This document shows positions 35,612 through 46,800 of a stretch of 64,000 nt of DNA, one piece after another. Under the pieces are notes generated by a model that had not been told where the DNA came from, did no database searches, and saw nothing but the letters and a program-made list of their open reading frames with translations. Source of the stretch: Ahaetulla prasina. Lineage: Eukaryota > Chordata > Lepidosauria > Squamata > Colubridae. The stretch's first letter is position 1, and each line of letters begins with the position of its first letter. The stretch lies in the NCBI RefSeq assembly GCF_028640845.1, contig NC_080540.1:279697524-279761523 (forward strand). The letters run 5' to 3'. A program made the translations under genes and the position numbers.

Positions 35612-36589
35612 ATGACCGGCTACACGCCACCCACTCCGTTTGACCCTGCCCAGGAAACATGGGGAATATACATGACCCGTTTCGAAAGTTTCCTGGAGGC
35701 AAACGAGTTACAGGGAGTCTCCGACAACCGCAAACGGGCTTACTTCATAAGCCACTGTGGGTCCGCAGTCATCGCCGTCGCAGAAGCCCTGGCGGAGCCA
35801 ACACCGCTACACTCCGTGTCGTGGCAGACCCTTCAGACCCTCCTGAAGAATCACTTCGCACCGGCCCCGTCCAAATACGTTCGACGGTACGAGTTTGGGG
35901 AGCGCAGGCAACAAGAAGGCGAGTCTATCAGCGACTACATGGCAGCCCTGAGACAAGCCTCCAAGCATTGCGAGTACCGCGATCTGGACGAAGAGCTGCT
36001 GGAACAACTTATACGGGGGGTCAGAGACATCCGTTTGAGGAGACGGTTGCTAGCCAAGAGCAACCTGACATTGGCAAACGCCCTGGACGAAGCCAGAGCC
36101 CATGAGATGTCCAACCATGCAGCAGACACCTTGCAAAAGCGACTCACGCCGATGGCGGGCGCAAAGCCGAGCACAGTCCACCACGAAGAAACCTATCGTG
36201 AGTCAACCAGCGAAGAGGAGGAAGAAGTCCACTACACCGGAAAATCGACAAGGGAAGACCCGGAGGAATGCGGAAGCTGCGGGGGGCGACATCAGCGCCA
36301 AAGATGTAAGTTCAGGGACGCCATTTGCCGGCGGTGTGAGAGAAAGGGGCACCTGGCCCAAGTCTGCCGAGCACCCCAACCTTCCCGCCGAAAATTCAAA
36401 TCGGCCAATCAGAGCGGCTCTGAGTCAGAGATGCAAACCCCACATTCCCGCCGAAATTTCAAACCAGCCAATCAGAGCGAAATCCGCAAGGCGACCCATT
36501 GGCCAGGAAAGAAAGAGCGCCAAGTCAAACCGAATCACTGTTCCCAAAGACCACGCAGCTACCCGCATCGAAGAAAAGATCTTCACTAA
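35612..36589 (+). CDS. Gag polyprotein of gypsy element
   Basis: An open frame of about 325 codons from ATG 35612 (the frame is open from a GTG at 35594). It forms the structural shell that packages the element RNA. The N-terminal two thirds resembles a Ty3/gypsy capsid: alpha-helical, charged, starting FDPAQETWGIYMTRFE. A Cys/His-rich nucleocapsid follows, with a canonical C-X2-C-X4-H-X4-C knuckle at 36326-36367 preceded by a second Cys-rich segment. The protease frame overlaps the 3' end, so pol would be made by ribosomal frameshifting. No stop interrupts it, unlike pol. Confidence 0.85.
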   Translation: MTGYTPPTPFDPAQETWGIYMTRFESFLEANELQGVSDNRKRAYFISHCGSAVIAVAEALAEPTPLHSVSWQTLQTLLKNHFAPAPSKYVRRYEFGERRQQEGESISDYMAALRQASKHCEYRDLDEELLEQLIRGVRDIRLRRRLLAKSNLTLANALDEARAHEMSNHAADTLQKRLTPMAGAKPSTVHHEETYRESTSEEEEEVHYTGKSTREDPEECGSCGGRHQRQRCKFRDAICRRCERKGHLAQVCRAPQPSRRKFKSANQSGSESEMQTPHSRRNFKPANQSEIRKATHWPGKKERQVKPNHCSQRPRSYPHRRKDLH

Positions 36590-36851
36590 CCCAACAATTG
36601 AAGGCGTACCGTGCCGGCTGGAAGTAGACACAGGATCCGCCATCACAATCATGTCCTGGGACACTTTTGTGAAAGCCTTGCCGCACATCGCAAAGCGCAA
36701 GCTACAGAAACAACGGCTCCGGGTGCAGGATTACCAGGGCAACCGCATCCCTGTTCGAGGGACAACGACCGGCGAGGTCAAGTACGGAACATACGAAAAG
36801 ACCCTGCCCATCACGTTAGTCGAGGAACCTTGCCAAGTTTGCTGGGGCTAG
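36102..36851 (+). pseudogene. Gypsy pol, protease segment
   Basis: This frame overlaps gag. Only its 3' part, from about 36,550, reads as protease. The catalytic triplet DTG lies at 36627-36635 in the context LEVDTGSAITIMS, typical of retropepsins that cleave Gag-Pol. The frame stops at 36851 where the following pol frame begins in another phase, so the protease-to-RT link is broken by an apparent one-base loss near 36.83-36.85 kb. Confidence 0.75.
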
Positions 36852-37843
36852 ACTGGTTCCGGGCGTTGGGAATGGGGGTGACTGGCGTCCACCGGAGCGG
36901 ATGCAACCTGCAAAACGCCCTAATGGAGGAATTCGCAGACGTATTCGAGGACCGTTTAGGCAAGTATAAGGGGACCCCTATATCCTTCAGTTTAGACCCC
37001 CAAATAGCTCCCATTAGGTTAAAGGCAAGGAGGGTTCCTTTTGCACTCAAACCTAAAATCGACAAAGAGCTAGATAAATTAGTCAGCCAGGGGATACTAG
37101 TGCCAGTTGACCATGCCAAATGGGAGACGCCAATCGTCACCCCTATGAAACCAGACGGGTCCATAAGAATTTGCGCCGATTACAAGGCTACCTTGAACAA
37201 AGCATTGCAAAAGAGCGCCTACCCAGTTCCAGTAGTGCAACACTTATTGCACTCACTAGGGCACGGACAAGTTTTCGCCAAATTAGACTTGGCACAAGCT
37301 TACCAACAGCTACCCGTAGATGCTAGCACAGCGGAAGCCCAGACCATTGTAACGCACCGGGGTGCCTTTAAGTGCACCCGGTTACAGTTTGGGGTGAGTG
37401 TGGCCCCGGGGCTATTCCAAAATTTGATGGAGCGACTCCTACAAGGGTTACCGGGAGTCGTGCCCTATTTCGATGATGTGTTGGTATCAGGGGAAGATTT
37501 AAGAGAACTAGGGAAGCGATTAAGGAAAGTTTTGGCCATTTTTAGGACGGCAGGATTAAAAGTTAAAGCAAGCAAGTGTCAGATAGGGGTCGAATCTGTT
37601 GAATTTCTGGGTTATAGAATAGACAAAAAAGGGATTCACCCCACTGAGAGCAAAGTCAAGGCGATAAAGAGAGCCCCAGCACCCAAAAACAAGACAGAAC
37701 TCCAGGCTTTCCTGGGTCTGGTAAACTTTTACGCCGTGTTTTTAAAAGACAAGGCAACCGTTGCTGAACCGTTGCATAAATTGCTTGGGAAAAACACAGT
37801 TTGGTCGTGGGGAAGTCAGAGAATAGGCCATTTGAGCCAGTAA
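36840..37843 (+). pseudogene. Gypsy pol, reverse transcriptase segment
   Basis: A long open segment covers essentially all RT motifs. It starts near LLGLDWF, then has the KPDGSIRICADYK block, the KLDLAQAYQQLPV block containing the first catalytic Asp, and the YFDD catalytic box at 37466-37477. It continues through VEFLGYRI and ends in the connection domain. It would copy element RNA into DNA in the particle. The frame ends at 37843, while RNase H continues in a different phase from about 37.8 kb. Confidence 0.85.
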
Positions 37844-38320
37844 AAAGTTTGCTATCAAGCGATACCCTGTTAATACAATACAATAACAGCCTGCCGTTAG
37901 TATTGGTTTGTGATGCGTCCCCCTATGGAGTAGGAGCTGTACTTAGCCACAGACTCCCAAACGGCACAGAAGTCCCTATAGCGTTCTACTCACGAACGAT
38001 GTCCCCGGCTGAGAGAAATTACAGCCAGCTAGATAGGGAGGCTCTCGCAATAGTGTCAGGGTTGAAAAAATTCCACGAATACGCTGGAGAGACTTTGACA
38101 TTATCACTGACCACAGACCACTATTGGGCTTCCTGGCTGGCGACCGCCCAACGCCAGTGGCACTATCACCCCGGCTGACCAGATGGACTATCTTTTTGGC
38201 TGCCTACTCTTACAAACTACAGCATCGACCGGGAAAAGAGCTGGGGCATGCGGACGCACTGAGCAGATGCCCATTGCCGGGAAATCGAGGACCCTACTCC
38301 GGCACCCCGTTCTACTAATT
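37801..38320 (+). pseudogene. Gypsy pol, RNase H segment (frameshifted)
   Basis: Reads VLVCDASPYGVGAVLSH followed by SRTMSPAERNYSQLDREAL, which contain the first Asp and the Glu of the RNase H active site. A TDH further on corresponds to the later Asp. The phase changes again near 38,120; the following frame carries KLQHRPGKELGHADALSR, the usual end of a gypsy RNase H. It would degrade the RNA strand of the RNA/DNA hybrid. Confidence 0.8.
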
Positions 38321-38479
38321 GACTCTTGGGACTCTGGGCCAGTTACATCGCAGGAAGTGGCTCGGCCTCCTACCGGGACGTTGTCTTAAGAACTGTAATC
38401 GGTTGGGTTCAAGGGATGGCCCGCGGGCGACCGTTTTAGAGAATTTGTAAAGAAAAGAGGGAATTGTCTGTGTAAGGGG

Positions 38480-39300
38480 TGCCTGCTCTGGGGGATAGGG
38501 TGGTAGTTCCAGAGAAGCTGAGGAAAAAGTCCTGGAACTACTGCATGAGGGTCACCCAGGAATTGTAAGGATGAAGGGCTAGCCAGGAGCTATGTCTGGT
38601 GGCCCCTAATGGACAGGAAATCGGTGACAGGGTTGGCCGATGCCAGGTATGTCAGGAATCCAGACCACTACCACCCACGGCCCCAGTGTTGGAGTGGGAG
38701 AAACCCCAAGGCCCTTGGTCCCGCATTCACATTGATTTTGCCGGCCCTTCCACGGCCAAACATTTCTAATTGTGGTGGATGCATTCTCCAAATGGCTGGA
38801 GATCATCCTAATGAAATCCACAACCGCTGGAGCCGTCATTTCAGCACTAAAACACCTATTCGCCACGCACGGGCTACCGGACACCCTCGTGTCCGATAAC
38901 GCCCACAGTTCACTGCAGCATTATTTGAAGGGTACCTGGCTGAAGAGGGCATCCGACATGCCTCTCAGCGCCGCTCCACCCTGCGTCGAACGGCCTTGCT
39001 GAACGCTTTGTTCGGAGTGCGAAGAAGCGCTATCACGGCAGCCCCGGAGACTGGCAGGCACAAATCGACGATTCCTAACCGTCCAACACAGGACCCCTGT
39101 GTGGCCACCGCCGCAGCCCAGCCGAGCTATTAATGGGCGGAAGCTAAGGTGCCCGCTAGACCGGCTACACCGAACTACGTGCAGGACGGGTTCAAAACAA
39201 AACCAGATAGACTCCGGAATTAAACATAGGAGACTCAGTGTGGGCCCATAATTATAGCGACGGCCCAAACTGGAAGAGGGGATAGTCATAGACAAACGGG
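38480..39300 (+). pseudogene. Gypsy pol, integrase remnants
   Basis: Pieces in all three frames match a gypsy integrase: an H/C zinc-binding region near 38,540-38,660, a core segment VDAFSKWLEI (38,775) with the first catalytic Asp, and VSDN (about 38,890) with the second. Beyond that the frame is lost and only scraps remain. Several breaks look like single-base losses in short homopolymers. As it stands the sequence cannot encode an active integrase. Confidence 0.75.
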
Positions 39301-39329
39301 CCCCAAATCGTATCTAGTGGAAATAGACG

Positions 39330-39698
39330 ATGGCAGAGTTTGGGCGCCACATAGATCAGCTAAGAAACAGATTGAGCGATAAGGCAGAATTAGGCGAGAC
39401 GAGCCCTGACTATGATTTAATTAACCCCACAGCTGACTGGAACCGAGAACAAACAGAAAGCATAGAACCAAACAGAGACTTATCTGAGCCAGGCGAGGTC
39501 CAGCGACACCCTCAGGCCCCTCGAGAGGACAGCAGGTCCGAGCCGGCGAATAATCCAGGGCCGGATGGCCGGGAGGAGGAGCTCAGAGGAACGAAAAGTC
39601 CCTCCGGCAAGCTCGACTCAACTCCAGAAAGTGAACTGCGCAGGTCCGGGAGAGTCAGGAGACGCCCCACGTACCTGCAGGACTACGTAGAGAAGTAA
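39330..39698 (+). pseudogene. Gypsy pol C-terminal tail
   Basis: 122 codons, highly charged and Pro/Glu/Arg-rich, ending with RRSGRVRRRPTYLQDYVEK and a stop just before the polypurine tract. Basic ends of this kind occur at the C terminus of gypsy integrases. It is probably part of pol rather than a separate gene, because it follows integrase remnants in the same phase as the 38.77-kb segment. Confidence 0.6.
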
Positions 39699-39725
39699 TA
39701 TGCAAATATTGGCAAAGTGCCTTCT

Positions 39726-39738
39726 GGGAGGGAAGGAG
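39726..39738 (+). other. Polypurine tract
   Basis: gggagggaaggag directly abuts the 3' LTR, the expected place for priming plus-strand DNA synthesis. Confidence 0.85.
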
Positions 39739-39927
39739 TGTAATGTATTACTGCAAGTTTTGGCGGGAGTTTTAGGCGGGAAATATCTCGTTCCTGATTG
39801 GTTGCAGCCTCAGGCTGAAGTGTATATAAGGAGAGGTTTTTCTCCAGAGTTTTGCTGGGGTCACACTATATTAAAGAGCTGTTGTCACTAACCTGGTCTC
39901 CTGCCTCGTCAATACCCGAACTTAACA
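39739..39927 (+). repeat. 3' LTR of gypsy element
   Basis: 189 bp, identical by eye to the 5' LTR, followed by the duplicated target agttg. It ends 706 bp upstream of the host gene's putative TATA box and carries its own TATA and ATTAAA signals in the same orientation as that gene. Confidence 0.95.
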
Positions 39928-39932
39928 AGTTG

Positions 39933-40632
39933 CCTTTTTTTTTTTTTGTTAAGGTGAACTTAATTCTTCCACTCTCAACAGTTATGGTTACATAAATGCA
40001 CATTACTGATCAGATCATCCCTTTCCAATTTAAGAAATTGTTTTGCTGTAATAAATCCAAGGAAGACACTAGAAAAACACATGCTGTCATAGATTAAAAG
40101 TTTCAGAGTAGAAAACATAGTTGTTTTCTGGACAAAAATCTTGCTTCCAACTCATCTGTTGGGAACATGAAACTTAACTATCTCAGATTCCTGTTAATAA
40201 ATCCCATGAAAGAAAAACGAAACATTATTCATTGGCTGCATTCCTTCTTTATGTTAATCTGGATGACTTTACATATCCCCTCCCAAAGTCCTGCCTCTCT
40301 TAAGTGCCTCTCCAGCGTGAACTGTCAGGAAAGCAGCTTCCCTTCACAGAAGCTGCTACAGGTTTTTCTTTCTGGTCTTAGAACATGGAGTTTTTCTGCA
40401 GTTTCAATTCAGAAAAAAAAAACTGCTTTGGGCTTCTGGAAAAAAAATTGTGGCAGGGCTAAATAACGAAGAGGAGTAAAGTTACATTTGCCCAGGACGT
40501 CTTTGTAACTGCTGTTGTTGCTCGGGAAGAGTCTGCACGGAGGAAAAGAAAGAAATATTGATATTGCAGAATTCTGTGGAATGTTTTGATAGCTCTATGG
40601 ATCTCGATTATGAGAACCCGGCAAACCACTGC
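39933..40632. other. Repeat-poor DNA between gypsy element and host promoter
   Basis: No repeat is recognised, which fits a promoter-proximal region. An exact transcription start cannot be fixed. Confidence 0.4.
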
Positions 40633-40640
40633 TATAAAAG
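40633..40640 (+). promoter_or_regulatory. Putative TATA box of the host gene
   Basis: A TATAAAAG match lies 130 bp upstream of the Kozak-context ATG at 40763. It would place transcription start near 40,660-40,670 and leave a 5' UTR of roughly 100 nt. The surrounding 40.0-40.7 kb is free of recognisable repeats, as expected of promoter and exon DNA. The motif is seen; its use is inferred, and an upstream non-coding exon is not excluded. Confidence 0.4.
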
Positions 40641-40762
40641 TAAATGATGGGCTTTCAATTATAAGAGTTTTCTGCACAAAAAGTACCTTTTCTTGGACTA
40701 TTAGCTTTGAACATCAAATGAAGAACACGCCTCATTTCAAAAGAAGAAGCAGCACGTGGACC

Positions 40763-40838
40763 ATGGACCAAACTGGAAACCCGCGAACTGACATCTATGT
40801 GTTCCACAGCTTTGGCTGCAACAGACACAAAGATGAAG
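40763..40838 (+). CDS. Host gene coding exon 1
   Basis: Starts at ATG 40763 (A at -3, G at +4) and ends at donor GTAAAT (40839), phase 1. It encodes about 25 residues including the stretch YVFHSFG. An in-frame ATG at 40718 is an alternative start with a weaker context. The following intron is about 16.3 kb and packed with repeats. Confidence 0.7.
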
Positions 40839-43800
40839 GTAAATCCATTGCTTCCTAAAATTAATGCAATTAATTTTTTTTTAAATTGTTATTAAAAGCA
40901 AACTTACAAAAAAAAATCCCAGGTGAATTCAGGGTTGTTTTACTACTTGAAGCCATTTTTTAGTCCATGCCGGGCTGATTAAATGTCCCTAAAAAAGAAA
41001 TCTATATCTTAGTTTTTCAAGGCCCTAAGGCTTCTTCCTGTGTTCATTTTAAAAATCCCTGTTTCACTTTTGGAAGAAAAGTAATTCCCAAGACTAAAAT
41101 CAGTAGAGTTCTTGGGATTTCTTTTAAATCATGGAATGCTTCTTTATTTTAAAAGGGGAAAAAAACCAACTAAATGTGTATTTAACCTTGTTTTCATTGA
41201 TCAGTTTTCCTTGGAAAAATACTTTCCGATAAGATGACAGAAATTGTGAGAAATCTAAAACAAAGATCTGCAAGACAGTTGAACATTTTGTCAAAAACAT
41301 ATTTTATGTAGACACAGAACGTTGCAAATACAAGCTGCTAAGAAAGAGGGCCTTGCTTGCTAATGTTTGGATGATAGTGTCTTGGAGAAGACCTATGGAT
41401 AATTGAAGATGGACTTTAACTATCTGGAAGATGCTAGGATAAAGAAACCTCTTACCTGGCTGTTTTGTCATAAATTCCGCAATGAAAAATGCACCTGGAG
41501 TAGAATTTTGTCCCATCCCTGGTCAAGAATTTCATAGGTAAATCAAATAGTAAGTAAAGGGAATTTCGCTGGAATATTCATAATAAACTCTCTAGACACA
41601 GGTGCCCATTACAAACCATGATGATGTCACGAACATAATTACATCATGAGTTCTCCTGTAATAGACTGTGTGGATCAGGGATAGGTTCCACTTACCTTTG
41701 CTACCTCTTTGCAATGGGAGCCTGTGCGCACGGTGCTTCTGCACAGGCACAGAGCATCCATGACGACGTCTGGGCGGGTGGGCGGAGCCTCCCACCGCCG
41801 TTACTACTGGTTCGCAAGATCTGGACCGAACCGGTAGCAACCCACCACTGGTGTGGATGACATTGGAGAACAAGGGGATGAGATGCTGGGATGAGATGAG
41901 ATGAGATGGGACAAGAGAAGCAGGAGCCCCCAACAGCTTAAAATCAGAGGCAGAAAGGATCCATCTGCCCTAATGGATCAGTTAAAGGTGATGGTGGGAA
42001 GTCTGTACTTTCAGACTTGAAAAATTCTGTTAATGTAGCCTTACAATAAAGTAGAATTAGTTTATCTAGTTATATTTCCAGTCTGGTTTGTTTGGAGAGG
42101 CTGACATCCTCCCAGGTACTTTTGTATTCATACTAAATATAATAATAGGAACACAGTGACAACATATTCCATCTGCCCCTCCCCGATCCACCTTCTAGAT
42201 GTTCTGAAATTCAATATCCATTACCCCCATCTGAACTGATAATAGCATAGTCCGTTCGGAGTCTTCCATTCCATACTGGAATTGCAATCTTGAGCATCTG
42301 CATGGCTCTGTTTTTGATAAACCAATTTCCTAAAGATTGTTCACTAAGAACTATGTTCACCAGTCTTAAAACCCTCCAAAATATATACTTTGAATTACAC
42401 AAAGGGCATCAGGAAACAACCATGATCAGTGTACAATGCTTCATAACATATTGAGAAATCTAACCTCAGAAGTTTGCCATCTAGTGGTATGTATTAAAAA
42501 TTAAAGAAAGACAATGATATTGCCCATGTTTTAAGTTGGGTTTTTTTGGGGTGGAAATACTAAGGTTTTATATTGTGAGTATATATTTATAAAGTGAATT
42601 CCAGACACATTACAGTTACTCAGAGTGCAGTTGACTCATTGAAATCCCTGGGATTTAATTCAAGTCACAGCATCGTTTAACAATTTCAATAATGTAGACT
42701 GAGGTCAGATTTACTGAATCTGTAATGTAATTGGAGGGTGCGGATGGCACTGGGGGGGAACATTATACCTTGAATTTAAAAATGGGAGATGTCTACTTGT
42801 GCTAAAGCATATTTTATTAGAAAAAATGTTGAATGTATTGTATGTTATTTTATTTTACTGATTTGTATATTTGTTACCGTGTTTTATATGCTGCTCTGTT
42901 TCAAAATGCCTTTAAGCAGCACCTGACAAAAATAAAGTTTTAAAACTTCTGAATAGTGATAAATAATATTTATTGCAGTAGCCCCACCTGCTTCCCAAAG
43001 TTGAGCAACTAGTTATTGCTAGTTCATGTGGATTGTATTACCCAACAGTATGTGTTCAATTTATTTTTAAATTATATTTACGAAAAATGATGTACAATTC
43101 CACCCCTTATAGACCAGTCTATAGTCTATGAAAGAGGGCAATATGGCTTACTCAACAAACTATATTTGAAAAAACTTGACACTAAAAGAAGCCAATATCG
43201 GCAGATTCTGTGAGTGAAGCAGAGCTGAAATGAACAGACTGCTATTTATTGCAATGAGAAGTTACGAATTGTGTGAGTTTCCTTGAGAAGGATAGCTCAG
43301 TTCTTGATGGCTTCTCCAAAAACTTGGTGAATGGTGACCACTGAGCCTGTGCTGAGAATAATGTAAGCTCTGAATCGGAACATCTGAGGCAACCTTAGCC
43401 ATGAACCAGTGGTGGTTCTATGGGTGTGGCTTGGTGGGTGTGGCAGGGAAAGGACACTGTAAAATCTCCATTCCCTCCCCACTCCAGGGGAAGGTTACTG
43501 CAAAATCCCCATTTCCTCCCAATCAGCTGGGACTCGGAGGCAGAGAATAGATGGGGGCAAGGCCAGTCATATTTTTTACTACCGGTTCCCCGAACTACTC
43601 AAAATTTCCTCTACCAATTCTCCAGAACCTGCTGAACCTGCTGAAACCCACCTCTGCCATAAACACCTGACAAGTTGCATTAACCTGTTCAAATGATTGT
43701 CCTTGATTGCAGGAAAGATTCATTAAGGTTATCTATTTATGATTTTACGCTGGGTTGGAGGATATTAGGTTTAACATCATTTCTCAATTTATTCTTTTAA

Positions 43801-46800
43801 GTAATTTGCCAAGGTCTGTATATGTTTAAATAGGAAGAGCTGCTTTCTCAGCCAACACAGAAATGTTTGCAATGTGCGGTTTTAATTTGGGGGAGGTCTG
43901 TAGAATGCTTCAAACTCAGTTTGGAAAATGTGCTTCAGGATGGATAGATCAACAGAGATTACATACTGTAGCTCTTACACTGAGCTTTTTGAAGGACTTC
44001 AAAATTTCAGAGATTTAGAACATGGGCCTTTACCACTAACAACCTGATTCATCAGCCACAATTTGTTTTTGATAGACGGATGGATGGATGGATGGATGGA
44101 TGGATGGATGGATGGATAGATAGATAGATTGATTGATTGATTTGATTCAACTTCAGGTGACATTTTTTAAACCAAAGAGAGGATTTCATATTTTTAAAAA
44201 ATGGAACAATAGAAAGAAAATTTGGCTAATAAAATTAGAGTGCCATTTTAAGTCACTTGCCGTATCATTCTAACTTTTTCATAAAGTGAAGAATTAGTGT
44301 CTTTTGAACATTATTCATATAACCTGATACTGAACTGAATATCCTACAATTGGTTTCTATCCTTCTAACTGATTGTTAAAAATATTTTTTCTCCCAACCT
44401 GACAAATATTTTGGAAAATTTGGCAGTAACAGTCAATTATTATTACAGCGTGTATGAATGCTATACCATTTTGACTATAACTGGAACATTTTGAGATAAA
44501 GAGAAATAAAATTCAGAAGTTTGCAGTGGAGAATCATTTGAAAGAATAGAATACAGAATATTTTTTATTGGCCAGGTGTGATTGGACACACAAGGAATTT
44601 GTCTCTTAGTGTACATACAAACAGCAAAATAATATAATCATAAAATACTTTCTAACTTAAGATTTATGCAGTAGAAAATATATTTTATATCATGGGTCAG
44701 CAGTGCAACACTTGGAGAACATGGGACTGTGTGATACCGTAAATAATTTTGGGGAATCTTTAAATTTTCAACTATTATAATGGCAAAAATGAGTTACCTA
44801 AGGGATCGTCTTTTTCCAAGAATATCTTTCTGTACAATTCAGTCCATCAGACTAGGCATACTGTGGCTCCCACCAGCCAAAGAGGTTCAGCTCCCAAGGA
44901 CCAGAAGATGGACCTTCTCTACTGTAGCCCCTGTTTTGTGGAATTTCTCCCTTCAGAAATTAGAATAGCACAAACCTTGTTGGTCTTTCACAAGGCTTTA
45001 AAAACTTGACCTTATACCCTAGTGCAAGGGTCTCTAACCTTGGCAACTTTAAGACTTGTGGACTTTAACTCCCAGAGTTCCTTCAACTCTGGCTGAGGAA
45101 CCCTGGGAGTTGAAGTTCACAAGTCTTAAAGTTGCCAAGGTTGGAGACCCTGCCCTAGTGACAAAATATCATTAAGATTGCTTAGGGTTGGATGTGTCAA
45201 AATCCTCTCCAATTTGATGATTTGGGGTATTAATATATGATGAAGTAAGGGAGGAATACTTAGGATTTGTTCAAGGTTTTCTCATGGTATTCAATGTTTT
45301 AAACCTGCCCCAAGTAGAATTCTCTTCATGGTTCTATTATCTTCTTACTACCAGTCGTTGCAGTCAGTTAAAGATTGTAGGTATTTTGAACATTTGTGGT
45401 CACTAATTCATATATTTAAAACATGTATTGCCCTTCTTCCCAAGAGTGAAGGCAATGCATATATTTTTATAACTGCATCTAAAGAAGAGGTTTGCCCAAA
45501 TGGATCCACTGAGCTTTTTAATTAAGCCACAAACTAAATCACTGATCTTAGTGATTTTGATCTATTATTCACAACACAGATGGGCAACCCAAAACCATCA
45601 AATCCATGAAATATAGTTGTTACAGACAGTGGACATCCCTCAAATTGCTTAACTGGATTTTAGAGGCATGGTTGCCTAAAATTAGTAGCACAATCCTTAG
45701 TATGCTGAGTCAAGAAGCATACAAAAATTGCAGTGCAACCTCTAAAATAAACTTAAAAGGGAAAACAAATCCAAATGTCTGAAAAAATTAAAAAAATATG
45801 ATCTCCCTTTCATAACTGGCATAACTGCAACAATCTGAAATCAGTCCAAATTGTTGAACCCTCCATTATGATGCCTTCCCCTATTTTCCTGCACAAAGTT
45901 CATCTTAGTCTATGCCATATTTTAATACATTCTTGAAATTTTGCTGGATGACATTGGAATGACTTTAGGATTTTTGCACTTCAGCCGTCTGTATTTGCTG
46001 AAGCTTGGCACCAGTAGCGTTGGAACAGAATATGGAATTACAGAGTTGGAAGGGACCTTGGAGGTCTTCTAGTCCAACCCCCTGCTCAAGCAGGAGATCC
46101 TATACCATTTCAAACAAATTTCTACAATGGAAATTCTGAGGGGGCATCAGATGGCCAAAATGTGGCTATAAAGCATCTTCTTTTTTTAGAACATATTAAT
46201 AATCTCCTTTATTACATATCCTCCTTGAGTTCCCCAAGTTCTGATTTAGCACAATATTCTTTAAGTGAACAAAGGTGATGTAATCAACAGCGTAATCACA
46301 CTTCAAAGAGAAACAACACCACCTTTAGTGGTAATGTTGCTTTGAAACACATTGTTCCAGTTTCAACAGGGTTAGGCAAGTCCTGTTTTTAGCTCTGCAG
46401 CTTCAGTGCTTCTTGGCAATAATATTGGTGTCAGGGGATCAAGCTAAACATCTCCTATTTCATAAACTATTGACAAGTAGGGCACTGGTGGCATAGAAAA
46501 ACCATTATAGATACTGTAAAAGTGATTACAGACTTACAAAAGACTTCAGTAGATTGATAAGTCATTATATTGGATATGGAATTCAGGTGGCTAGTCCCAA
46601 CAGTATAAATGAACAAGAAATTGTGGTTGACCCATCAAAACATGTTAGAATAGGAATGGTTGAATCAGGTTTTTTTCAATTTCTGTTACAGTATACTTCA
46701 TTTTCTTTCCATATTAGTTTATTTTTTTTTATTTTTTTTATTTCTTTTTGTCACAACAGTATACACAAACAATTGTCATAGATAAAACAACATATTTTGA

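Larger units (their letters stand above)
35329..39927 (+). mobile_element. Ty3/gypsy LTR retrotransposon, near full length, pol broken
   Basis: Two identical 189-bp direct repeats beginning TGTAATG and ending CTTAACA flank the internal region. The unit is bounded by a 5-bp target-site duplication agttg (35324-35328 and 39928-39932). Order: LTR, primer-binding site, gag with a CCHC knuckle, aspartic protease (DTG), reverse transcriptase (YFDD), RNase H, integrase remnants, C-terminal tail, polypurine tract, LTR. Domain order with integrase last marks Ty3/gypsy. No env-like ORF is visible. Gag is open; pol has at least five frame breaks. Identical LTRs imply a very recent insertion. Confidence 0.95.

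Noticed and set aside
44780..44968. 62-codon plus-strand frame that could be a host exon
   Set aside because: Matches the C-terminal RT region of the LINE at 60.5 kb block by block.
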